From the NCBI GenBank assembly GCA_949358305.1, contig OX442319.1, positions 1,984,001-2,048,000 on the forward strand: a stretch of 64,000 bases of DNA, written 5' to 3'. A program made the translations under genes and the position numbers. Of the stretch, positions 9,750 to 20,928 are shown piece after piece (the first letter of the stretch is position 1; every line of letters begins with the position of its first letter). Source of the stretch: Strigamia acuminata. Lineage: Eukaryota > Arthropoda > Chilopoda > Geophilomorpha > Linotaeniidae. The notes under the pieces were generated by a model that did no database searches, was not told where the DNA came from, and saw nothing but the letters and a program-made list of their open reading frames with translations.

Positions 9750-12700
9750 CCAACTTTTGTCAATTTTTGACAGATTTTCACGGAATTTCAGCAACATTTT
9801 ACGAGACATTTCTGCCCGATTGGACGGACTTGTTTAAAACATTGCTGAAATTCTGTGTTAATTTATCAAAAATTGCAAAAATTCGGTGCGAATTTTGTCA
9901 GAAATTGGGAAAATTTTTTTAAAACTAGTCCAACGCGCCGATAAATCGAGCGCCCACACGCGCCCACGTGCTTGGACAGTGCTGGGCGCGTCCAACCCGC
10001 GTGGACACTGTCAAGTCGGGCATTTTCGGGCACAGTTTGATGCGAGCAAATCTCGCAAAACTTGCACCGAATTGTGGCAACATTTGATAGATTTCCACCG
10101 AATTTTAGCAATGTTTTACAAAAACCTGTGGAAATGTATCCAATCGGGCAGAAATGTCTCGCAAAATATTGCTGAAATTACTTGGAAATTTATCACAAAT
10201 TGTCAAAAGTCGGTGCAATTTTTTTGGACGCATCAAACCGTGTGCCCCGAGAGTCCACGAGTGTGCCCGACCTGACAGTGTCCACGCGGGGCGCACTGTC
10301 CACGCACGTGGGCGCGTGATTTACTGGCGCGTTGGACGAGTTCTAAAAAAATTCTCCAAAATCTGACAAAACTTGCAACGATTTTTAACGACATTTAATA
10401 AATTTACACAGATTTTAAGCAATGTTTTACAGAAGCCCCATCCAAAAGGGCAGAAATATCCCGTATAATGTTGCTGCAATTCTGTAGAAATTTATCAGAT
10501 ATTGACAAAATTCGGTGACGGGCGGAAGGGCGATTCCCGAGCGGAAGAGAGAGAGAGAGAGAGAGGGCGGACGGCCGGCGCCTACGCCGACGGGGCGAGA
10601 GGGCGAGTGCACTGTTCACGCATGTGGGCACGTGTGGGCGCTCGATTTACCGGCGCGTTGGACGAGTTAAACAAAATTTTCCCAATATTTTGCATAACTT
10701 GCACCGATTTTTAAGAACATTTGACTGATTTCCACAGATTTTAAGCGATGTTTTACACGTCCAACCCGCGTGGACATTGTCAGATCGGGCGGTTTCGGGC
10801 ACAGTTTTATTGTTAATTGTTTTTGCATTAGACATGTGTTTAATTCGTTTTGTCTTTTTAGTGGTTCCTTGACTCGGTGTGTACGGTTCTTGCGCGTCGT
10901 GCCCACGTTTAACACGTGGCCACACGAGTACATCGCGCACGCACATGCGTGGACTCTCGTCGACGATCGTGTGATTCTAGTTACGTCAGTCTCGATGTTT
11001 TATATGATTTTATTTTGCTAATTGTTTTGAGCGCGTGCAATTTCAATTGTTGCACTCCCGCATTTTCTATTGTAGACTAGTATCTGGACAATTTAGTTCG
11101 TGTTCTTGAGTCGAATAAATTAGACGTGTTTTTAATTTTTCTGTCGCCATTTTTTGAATTCACTAGCGCTCTTCAGATGATTCGTTGCGCTGCATGAGAG
11201 CTTTAATTGATGAGTTGGAGGCCAGTAAATCGCGCGCCCACATGCGCACGTCCAACCCGCGTGGACACTGTCAGATCGGGCACACGCGTGGACTCTCGGG
11301 GCACAGTTTGATGCGTGCAAAAGTTGCACCGACTTGTGGGAATTTTTTAACAAATTTCCACAGAATTTCAGCGACATTTTACGAGACATTTCTGCCCGAT
11401 GGGACGGACTTCTGTAAAACATTGCTTAAAATCCATGGAAATTTATCACATATTGACAAAATTCGGTGCAAGTTTTGTCAGAAATTAGGAAAAAACTTTT
11501 TTCAAAACTCGTCCAACGCGCCGGTAAATTGAGCGCCCACGTGCGTCGACAGTGGGCGCTTCAAAACCGCGTGGACACTGTCAGATCTCGGCACAGTTTG
11601 ATGCGCCCAAATCTAGCAATACTTGCACCGACTTTTGGCAATTTGTGACAAATTTTCACAGAATTTCGGCAACATTTTACGACACATTTCTGCCCGGTTG
11701 GACACATTTCCACAGGTTTTTTGTAAAACGTTGCTAAAATTCCGTTGAATTTCATCAAAAATTGTGTCAAAAGTCGGTGACGGGCGGAGGGGCGAGCTCC
11801 GGGCGCCCGAGAGAGAGAGAGAAAGAGAGAGAGAGGGGACGGCCGGGGCTCCCGCCGACGGGCGGAGGGGCGAGCCTTGGCGGGTTGGGCGTGCACTATC
11901 TAGGCATGTGGGCGCTCGATTTACCGGCACGTTGGACAAGTTTTGAAAATTTTTTTTTTCCTAATTTTTGACAAAATTAGCACCGAATTTTGCCAATATT
12001 TGATAAATTTCCACGGAATTTTATCAATGTTTTACAAAAAACCCCTGGAAATGTGTCCAATCGAGCAGAAATGTCTCGTAAAATATCGCTGAAATTTGTC
12101 TAAAATTGACAAAAAATCGGTGCAAGTTTTGCTAGATATTTGCCCGGATCAAACTGTGCCCGAAACCGCCCGATCTGACAGTGTGCACGCGGGCTGGACG
12201 TGCCCACTGTCCCCGCATGTGCACTCGCCGGCGCGTTGGACGAGTTTAAGAAGATTTTATCAATTTCTGACAAAACTTGCATCGATTTTTTGTCAATATT
12301 TGATAAATTTCCCCAGAATTTTAGCAATAAAACCTTTGAAAATGTATCCAAAAGAGCAGAAATGTCCTGTAAAATATTGCTGAAAATCTGTTGAAATTCA
12401 TCAAATATTGACAAAAATCTGTGACGAGCGGAGGGGCGATCCTTTGGCGGCCGAAAGAGAGAGGGGGGACGGTCGGGGCTCCCGCCGACGGGCGGAGGGG
12501 CGAGCCTTGGCGGCCGAGAGAGAGAGAGAGAGAGGACGGCCGGGGCTCCCGCCGGCGCACTGTCCATGGGCGCGCTCGATTTACTGGCGCGTTGGACGAA
12601 TTTTAAATTTTTTGTTTCCTATTTCTGACTAAATTTGCACAGACTTTTGTCAATTTTTGACAAATTTTCACGGAATTTCAGCAATGGGACGGACTTATGT

Positions 12701-12935
12701 AAAACATCGCTTAAAATCTGGAAATCTGTCAAATCTTCTTTAAATTTATGCAAGATATTGGGAAATTTTGGTTTAACTCGTCCAACGGGCCGGTAAATCG
12801 AGCGCCCACACGCGCCCACATGCACGTCCAACCCGCATGGGCACTGTCACATCGGACGTTTGTTGCGTGCAAAACTTGCACCGACTTTTGGCCATTTTTG
12901 GTTAAACTTTCGCACAATTTCTGCCCGATTGGACA
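9750..12935. repeat. array of composite repeats built from the palindromic element
   Basis: Palindromic elements recur at about 9750-9905 (+), 10070-10220 (-), 10370-10515 (-), 10690-10755 (partial), 11325-11475 (+), 11625-11780 (+), 11980-12125 (-), 12275-12425 (-), 12640-12735 (partial) and 12870-12930 (partial). They alternate with a GC-rich module holding GCGCGTTGGACGAGTT, CGAGCGCCCAC and TGGACACTGTCA words, and in some intervals with GGGCGGAGGGGCGAG plus short (GA)n. The 10,800-11,200 part is the only stretch that looks single-copy, with no gene seen. The many short open frames across this region are repeat shadows. Confidence 0.8.
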
Positions 12936-13049
12936 CTGAGGTTCGGTTTCCGACCGGGTCGTTTCTTGTCCGACCCGCGGCGCGTCGCGGCGCGGCCGGA
13001 GGACGGCCCTCGTCCCCAAAAACCACACTCCGAGTCACGGGTCGCACGG

Positions 13050-13860
13050 CCAACAGGCCGTGACGGGCCGTAGCGGGTCGAAAACGGGCCGTTAACGGCC
13101 CGTTGACGGCCCGTTAGCGGCCCGCATGAGGTCGCACGGGCCGTCGGCGAGCCGAAGTCCGGGAACGAAGGCCGTTACGGGACCGTGACGGGACCGTCGG
13201 CGGCCCGTTAACGGCCCGTGCGAGCCGTTACGGGACCGTGACGGGACCGTCGGCGGCCCGTTAACGGCCCGTGCGGGCCGTTACGGGATCGTGACGGGAC
13301 CGTCGGCGGCCCGTTAACGGCCCGTGCGGGCCGTTACGGGATCGTAACGGGCCGTTAACGGGCCGTTAACGGGCCGTTAACGGGCCGTGACGGTGTAAAT
13401 CGAAAAAATCAACAACCGACAACACGTACATGAAAACGCGTACAACATTCATAGACATTAATCTCGAATCCTGTTTTTGGTTTTACGCCGTTAACGGGCC
13501 GTTAACGGCCCGTTAACGGCCCGTTAACGGCCCGCATGAGGTCGTACGGGCCGTTACGGGGTCGTGACGGGATCGTCGGCGGCCCGTTAACGGCCCGTGC
13601 GGGCCGTTACGGGATAGTTACGGAACCGTCGGCGGCCCGTTAACGGCCCGTGCGAGCCGTTACGGGATCGTGACGGGACCGTCGGCGGCCCGTTAACGGC
13701 CCGTGCGAGCCGTTACGGGATTGTGACGGGACCGTCGGCGGCCCGTTAACGGCCCGTGCGGGCCGTTTTCGACCCGTTGCGGCCGTTTTCGACCCGTTGC
13801 GGCCCGTTTTCGACCCGTTACGGTCCTTGGCCGTAACGGGCCGAAAACGGGAAAACTGAA
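13050..13860 (-). repeat. GC-rich GTTAAC satellite block 3 (inverted)
   Basis: Near-copy of block 2 with the same 97-bp spacer (about 13392-13488) and the same flanking module, followed by GTTTTCGACCCGTTGCGG units. Blocks 2 and 3 look like products of one segmental duplication. Confidence 0.9.
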
Positions 13861-14456
13861 AAAGTCGAGTGCGAGACCACGTGACCCGGAGTGTGGTTTT
13901 TGGGGGCGAGGGCCGTCCTCCGACCGCGCCGTGACGCGCCCCGAGTCGGATCAAGAGGCGACCCGGTCGGAAACCGAACCTCGGGGTTCCTCGAGGCGTG
14001 GTTTTTTGGGGACGGGGGGAGGGGGGGGGGGGGGGATCGGGTCGCGTGCTCCGACCGCGCCGCAACGCGATGTGGGTCGGTCACCAACTTTTGTCAATTT
14101 TTGACAAATTTCCACGGAATTTCAGCAACATTTTACGAGACGTTTCTGCCCGACTAGACACGTTTCCGCAGGTTTTAGCAAAACAACGTTAAATTCTGTG
14201 GAAATTTATCAAATGTTGACAAAATTCTGTGCAAGTTTTGTCAGATACTTACTTACTTACGATATAAACTCGAACGTCGTCCATCGACACTCTCAACATT
14301 CCACCGGACATTTTCCGGAAGAGTTTGTCCCGATCGGGACCACGCCTCGACGAAGCCCGGGACCCGGTTTCCGACCGGGTCGTTTTTGGCCCAAGTCACG
14401 GCGCGTCGCGGCGCTTTCGGAGCACGCGACCCGATCCCCCCCCTCCCCCCCGTACT
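13846..14456 (+). repeat. segmental duplication, copy A
   Basis: About 600 bp here are nearly identical to 28036-28640. They include the CACGTGACCCGG module, a G-rich run, one palindromic element (14085-14245), a (TTAC)n stub and a block starting GATATAAACTCGAACGTCG. The copies diverge where the second has an extra module of about 100 bp. Confidence 0.85.
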
Positions 14457-14680
14457 CAAAAACCACGTTTTAGCGAAACCCTTGACCGGTCACAAAACCC
14501 ACCGAACACCGAAAAGCAACGAACAAAACGCGCTCGGTCGCACGAACTACTCGGCCAAAACAACATCCGCAAATTCCGCATCGCAGTCGCGATCAACGAA
14601 ACAACGTATAGGCCGCCGTAATGTTAAAAAGCGGGACCCTTTCGCCCCCGACAAAATCCGCACACATACCCCAAGGTTAA
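14457..14680. repeat. 224-bp dispersed repeat, copy 2
   Basis: Nearly identical to 4439-4662 and 28764-28986, with the same exact end CCCCAAGGTTAA. The sequence beyond the end (GCGAGCTCGGGG) is unrelated to that of the other copies. Confidence 0.75.
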
Positions 14681-14958
14681 GCGAGCTCGGGGTTGCCTCG
14701 CACGCACGAGGGGCGCACCGGTAGTTACTTCCGTGGTGTTGCGCCGTGCACACCGTGCGCCGACGGTAGTTTGCGCGCATTGTCTGTCGCGCGACCCACT
14801 CGGTCTATCGGTACGGAGGCATCGTCGTGGTTCGTATTTTGGAGCGGCCGTGTCTGGCCTCGAGAGGGAGAGGAGGGGGAGGAGGAGGAGGGAGGGGAGA
14901 CGGTGACAAATATTTATTTTGAAACAAATTACCGGGACTACCGGCGCTCGTTGGCGCC
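14681..14958. other. unassigned stretch before the main satellite
   Basis: Mixed GC-rich sequence ending in (GGA)n. No gene or known repeat was recognised. Confidence 0.4.
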
Positions 14959-15588
14959 CGTTGTCCCGTGCGGGCCGTTAACGGGCCGCCGACGATCCCG
15001 CAACGGCCCCGTAACGGCCCGTACGGGCCGTTAACGGGCCGCACGAGGTTGGCGAGGCCGCCGCACGGGCCGCCGACGGTCCCGTAACGACCCCGTTAAC
15101 GGCCCGTGCGAGCCGTTAACGGGCCGCCGACGGTCCCGTCACGATCCCGTAACGGCCCGTACAAGCCGTTAACGGGCCGCCGACGGTCCCGTCACGATCC
15201 CGTCACGGCTCGTGCGGGCCGTTAACGGGCCGCCGACGGTCCCGTCACGATCCCGTCACGGCCCGTGCGGGCCGTTAACGGGCTGCCGACGGTCCCGTCA
15301 CGATCCCGTCACGGCTCGTGCGGGCCGTTAACGGGCCGCCGACGGTCCCGTCACGATCCCGTCACGGCCCGTGCGGGCCGTTAACGGGCTGCCGACGGTC
15401 CCGTCACGATCCCGTCAACGGCCCGCATGGAGTCGTACGGGCCGTTAACGGGCTGCCGACGGTCCCGTCACGATCCCGTCACGGCTCGTGCGGGCCGTTA
15501 ACGGGCCGCCGACAGTCCCGTCACGATCCCGTCACGGCCTGTGCGGGCCGTTAACGGGCCGTTAACGGGCCGTTAACGGCCCGTTAAC

Positions 15589-15687
15589 GGCGTAAAACCA
15601 AAAACAGGATTCGAGATTAATGTCTATGAATGTTGTACGCGTTTTCACGTACGTGTTGTCGGTTGTTGATTTTTTCGATTTACGCCG
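15589..15687 (+). repeat. 97-bp AT-rich spacer box of the satellite (type copy)
   Basis: Bounded by the inverted words GGCGTAAA and TTTACGCC and flanked by head-to-head GTTAAC palindromes. Contains AGGATTCGAGATTAATGTC and TACGCGTTTTCACGTACGTG. It occurs about 16 times in the window and is far better conserved than its GC-rich surroundings suggest. It has no open frame. Confidence 0.9.
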
Positions 15688-18600
15688 TAACGGCCCGTTA
15701 ACGGCCCGTTAACGGCCCGTCAACGGCCCGTCAACGGCCCGCAACGGCCCGCACGGGCCGTTAACGGGCCGTCGACGATCCCGTCACGATCCCGCAACGG
15801 CCCGCACGGGCCGTTAACGGGCCGCTGACGGTCCCGTCACGATCCCGTCACGGCCTTCGTTCCCGGACTTCGGCTCGCCGACGGCCCGTACGACCTCACG
15901 CGGGCCGTTAACGGGCCGTTAACGGCCCGTTAACGGCCCGTTAACGGCGTAAAACCAAAAACAGGATTCGAGATTAATGTCTATGAATGTTGTACGCGTT
16001 TTCATGTACGTGTTGTCGGTTGTTGATTTTTTCGATTCACGCCGTAACGGCCCGTTAACGGCCCGTTAACGGCCCGTCAACGGCCCGTCAACGGCCCGCA
16101 ACGGCCCGCACGGGCCGTTAACGGGCCGTCGACGATCCCGTCACGATCCCGCAACGGCCCGCACGGGCCGTTAACGGGCCGCTGACGGTCCCGTCACGAT
16201 CCCGCAACGGCCCGCACGGGCCGTTAACGGGCCGTCGACGATCCCGTCACGATCCCGCAACGGCCCGTACGGGCCGTTAACGGGCTGCCGACGGTCCCGT
16301 CACGATCCCGTCACGGCTCGTGCGGGCCGTTAACGGGCCGCCGACAGTCCCGTCACGATCCCGTCACGGCCTGTGCGGGCCGTTAACGGGCCGTTAACGG
16401 GCCGTTAACGGCCCGTTAACGGCGTAAAACCAAAAACAGGATTCGAGATTAATGTCTATGAATGTTGTACGCGTTTTCACGTACGTGTTGTCGGTTGTTG
16501 ATTTTTTCGATTTACGCCGTAACGGCCCGTTAACGGCCCGTTAACGGCCCGTCAACGGCCCGTCAACGGCCCGCAACGGCCCGCACGGGCCGTTAACGGG
16601 CCGTCGACGATCCCGTCACGATCCCGCAACGGCCCGCACGGGCCGTTAACGGGCCGCTGACGGTCCCGTCACGATCCCGTCACGGCCTTCGTTCCCGGAC
16701 TTCGGCTCGCCGACGGCCCGTACGACCTCACGCGGGCCGTTAACGGGCCGTTAACGGCCCGTTAACGGCCCGTTAACGGCGTAAAACCAAAAACAGGATT
16801 CGAGATTAATGTCTATGAATGTTGTACGCGTTTTCATGTACGTGTTGTCGGTTGTTGATTTTTTCGATTCACGCCGTAACGGCCCGTTAACGGCCCGTTA
16901 ACGGCCCGTCAACGGCCCGTCAACGGCCCGCAACGGCCCGCACGGGCCGTTAACGGGCCGTCGACGATCCCGTCACGATCCCGCAACGGCCCGCACGGGC
17001 CGTTAACGGGCCGCTGACGGTCCCGTCACGATCCCGCAACGGCCCGCACGGGCCGTTAACGGGCCGTCGACGATCCCGTCACGATCCCGCAACGGCCCGT
17101 ACGGGCCGTTAACGGGCTGCCGACGGTCCCGTCACGATCCCGTCACGGCTCGTGCGGGCCGTTAACGGGCCGCCGACAGTCCCGTCACGATCCCGTCACG
17201 GCCTGTGCGGGCCGTTAACGGGCCGTTAACGGGCCGTTAACGGCCCGTTAACGGCGTAAAACCAAAAACAGGATTCGAGATTAATGTCTATGAATGTTGT
17301 ACGCGTTTTCACGTACGTGTTGTCGGTTGTTGATTTTTTCGATTTACGCCGTAACGGCCCGTTAACGGCCCGTTAACGGCCCGTCAACGGCCCGTCAACG
17401 GCCCGCAACGGCCCGCACGGGCCGTTAACGGGCCGTCGACGATCCCGTCACGATCCCGCAACGGCCCGCACGGGCCGTTAACGGGCCGCTGACGGTCCCG
17501 TCACGATCCCGTCACGGCCTTCGTTCCCGGACTTCGGCTCGCCGACGGCCCGTACGACCTCACGCGGGCCGTTAACGGGCCGTTAACGGCCCGTTAACGG
17601 CCCGTTAACGGCGTAAAACCAAAAACAGGATTCGAGATTAATGTCTATGAATGTTGTACGCGTTTTCATGTACGTGTTGTCGGTTGTTGATTTTTTCGAT
17701 TCACGCCGTAACGGCCCGTTAACGGCCCGTCAACGGCCCGCAACGGCCCGCACGGGCCGTTAACGGGCCGTCGACGATCCCGTCACGATCCCGCAACGGC
17801 CCGCACGGGCCGTTAACGGGCCGCTGACGGTCCCGTCACGATCCCGCAACGGCCCGCACGGGCCGTTAACGGGCCGTCGACGATCCCGTCACGATCCCGC
17901 AACGGCCCGTACGGGCCGTTAACGGGCCGCCGACGGTCCCGTCACGATCCCGTCACGGCTCGTGCGGGCCGTTAACGGGCCGCCGACAGTCCCGTCACGA
18001 TCCCGTCACGGCCTGTGCGGGCCGTTAACGGGCCGTTAACGGGCCGTTAACGGCCCGTTAACGGCGTAAAACCAAAAACAGGATTCGAGATTAATGTCTA
18101 TGAATGTTGTACGCGTTTTCACGTACGTGTTGTCGGTTGTTGATTTTTTCGATTTACGCCGTAACGGCCCGTTAACGGCCCGTTAACGGCCCGTCAACGG
18201 CCCGTCAACGGCCCGCAACGGCCCGCACGGGCCGTTAACGGGCCGTCGACGATCCCGTCACGATCCCGCAACGGCCCGCACGGGCCGTTAACGGGCCGCT
18301 GACGGTCCCGTCACGATCCCGTCACGGCCTTCGTTCCCGGACTTCGGCTCGCCGACGGCCCGTACGACCTCACGCGGGCCGTTAACGGGCCGTTAACGGC
18401 CCGTTAACGGCCCGTTAACGGCGTAAAACCAAAAACAGGATTCGAGATTAATGTCTATGAATGTTGTACGCGTTTTCATGTACGTGTTGTCGGTTGTTGA
18501 TTTTTTCGATTCACGCCGTAACGGCCCGTTAACGGCCCGTTAACGGCCCGTCAACGGCCCGTCAACGGCCCGCAACGGCCCGCACGGGCCGTTAACGGGC

Positions 18601-20320
18601 CGTCGACGATCCCGTCACGATCCCGCAACGGCCCGCACGGGCCGTTAACGGGCCGCTGACGGTCCCGTCACGATCCCGCAACGGCCCGCACGGGCCGTTA
18701 ACGGGCCGTCGACGATCCCGTCACGATCCCGCAACGGCCCGCACGGGCCGTTAACGGGCCGCTGACGGTCCCGTCACGATCCCGCAACGGCCCGCACGGG
18801 CCGTTAACGGGCCGTCGACGGTCCCGTCACGATCCCGCAACGGCCCGCACGGGCCGTTAACGGCCCGTTAACGGCCCGTTAACGGCCCGTTAACGGGGCA
18901 AAACCGAAAACAGGATTCGAGATTAATGTCTATGAATGTTGTACGCGTTTTCATGTACGTGTTGTCGGTTGTTGATTTTTTCGATTCACGCCGTAACGGC
19001 CCGTTAACGGCCCGTTAACGGCCCGTCAACGGCCCGTCAACGGCCCGCAACGGCCCGCACGGGCCGTTAACGGGCCGTCGACGATCCCGTCACGATCCCG
19101 CAACGGCCCGCACGGGCCGTTAACGGGCCGCTGACGGTCCCGTCACGATCCCGTCACGGCCTTCGTTCCCGGACTTCGGCTCGCCGACGGCCCGTACGAC
19201 CTCACGCGGGCCGTTAACGGGCCGTTAACGGCCCGTTAACGGCCCGTTAACGGCGTAAAACCAAAAACAGGATTCGAGATTAATGTCTATGAATGTTGTA
19301 CGCGTTTTCATGTACGTGTTGTCGGTTGTTGATTTTTTCGATTCACGCCGTAACGGCCCGTTAACGGCCCGTTAACGGCCCGTCAACGGCCCGTCAACGG
19401 CCCGCAACGGCCCGCACGGGCCGTTAACGGGCCGTCGACGATCCCGTCACGATCCCGCAACGGCCCGCACGGGCCGTTAACGGGCCGCTGACGGTCCCGT
19501 CACGATCCCGCAACGGCCCGCACGGGCCGTTAACGGGCCGTCGACGATCCCGTCACGATCCCGCAACGGCCCGCACGGGCCGTTAACGGGCCGCTGACGG
19601 TCCCGTCACGATCCCGCAACGGCCCGCACGGGCCGTTAACGGGCCGTCGACGGTCCCGTCACGATCCCGCAACGGCCCGCACGGGCCGTTAACGGCCCGT
19701 TAACGGCCCGTTAACGGCCCGTTAACGGGGCAAAACCGAAAACAGGATTCGAGATTAATGTCTATGAATGTTGTACGCGTTTTCATGTACGTGTTGTCGG
19801 TTGTTGATTTTTTCGATTCACGCCGTAACGGCCCGTTAACGGCCCGTTAACGGCCCGTCAACGGCCCGTCAACGGCCCGCAACGGCCCGCACGGGCCGTT
19901 AACGGGCCGTCGACGATCCCGTCACGATCCCGCAACGGCCCGCACGGGCCGTTAACGGGCCGCTGACGGTCCCGTCACGATCCCGTCACGGCCTTCGTTC
20001 CCGGACTTCGGCTCGCCGACGGCCCGTACGACCTCACGCGGGCCGTTAACGGGCCGTTAACGGGCCGTTAACGGCCCGTTAACGGCGTAAAACCAAAAAC
20101 AGGATTCGAGATTAATGTCTATGAATGTTGTACGCGTTTTCATGTACGTGTTGTCGGTTGTTGATTTTTTCGATTCACGCCGTAACGGCCCGTTAACGGC
20201 CCGTTAACGGCCCGTCAACGGCCCGTCAACGGCCCGCAACGGCCCGCACGGGCCGTTAACGGGCCGTCGACGATCCCGTCACGATCCCGCAACGGCCCGC
20301 ACGGGCCGTTAACGGGCCGC

Positions 20321-20325
20321 TGACG
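20321..20325 (+). repeat. target-site duplication of the copia element (left)
   Basis: TGACG lies directly before the LTR and is repeated at 27116-27120 directly after the other LTR. Removing the element and one copy restores the satellite monomer. Confidence 0.95.
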
Positions 20326-20882
20326 TGTAGCACTGTGGCGCAATAAATGCACGATAAATCGTGCTGGAAGCGTGAAAATAACGTGCTCACGGCAATGCAT
20401 GAGCTGGAAAAATTGCCGTGATGCGTAAACGCGAGTTCGGGTCTGTATTGGGCCAGAAAACGCGTGTGCCACACTTATAAAGACGTGTGGCACATAAACT
20501 AATACTGATAATTAACAAAATACACTTTAATTCGAGAAAACTTACATAATTGATCCAAAAACCATTGGAAAACATAGAGAAACACACTGGCTGTGTGCGC
20601 GGCCATTTGCAAAGTGCCAGAGACATCTGGTGGCCGATATTATAAACAATAATAATGAAAAACATAAGAACAAGATAGAGGATGCATGAAACCTAATGTA
20701 TTGAGTACATTTAACCCGGTATCATGCATTCTCTTTACAAACAAGCATGAAAACACTAAATAAACACTGAATAACCCAGGAAAATGGAAACAATTACCGA
20801 TAAATGATAAAATAAACATTTCAAAGTCATTTCACATCGAAAAACGATTTAATTAGGTGAAAAGCGGTTCCAAAGTCCAACA
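20326..20882 (-). repeat. 3' LTR of the copia element
   Basis: 557 bp, TGTAGCACTG at the left edge and GTCCAACA at the right edge. It matches 26559-27115. On the element's strand it is downstream of the polyprotein. Confidence 0.95.
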
Positions 20883-20883
20883 A

Positions 20884-20894
20884 TTCCCTCCTTC
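20884..20894 (-). other. polypurine tract of the copia element
   Basis: On the minus strand GAAGGAGGGAA ends one base before the 3' LTR, the expected site for priming plus-strand DNA synthesis. Confidence 0.8.
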
Positions 20895-20928
20895 GATGTA
20901 AAATGTCGGTGTTGAATGATCGAAAAAG

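Larger units (their letters stand above)
14959..20325 (+). repeat. main GC-rich satellite array with higher-order repeats
   Basis: The basic monomer is 53 bp (clear at 15,120-15,420) and contains the palindrome GGGCCGTTAACGGGCC and the word CGGTCCCGTCACGATCCCG. From about 15,590 the monomers are punctuated every 357 and 475 bp by a 97-bp AT-rich spacer, giving a dimeric higher-order unit of 832 bp (spacer starts at 15591, 15948, 16423, about 16780, 17255, about 17612, 18065, about 18423, 18899 and onward). The third interval is shortened by 22 bp. Two spacer variants, ending TTTACGCC or TTCACGCC, alternate for four units; a variant starting GGGGCAAAACCG takes over after 18,890. There is no credible gene in it. 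A centromeric or heterochromatic role is possible but unproven. Confidence 0.95.

Noticed and set aside
13640-14065. Arg/Pro-rich frames of more than 100 codons
   Set aside because: They read through the GC-rich satellite and its flanking module and recur at each copy of that repeat.
14959-20320. Possible CRISPR-like array of regularly spaced repeats
   Set aside because: Spacers are conserved rather than unique, the repeats are 53 bp and nested, and the host is an animal; it is satellite DNA.
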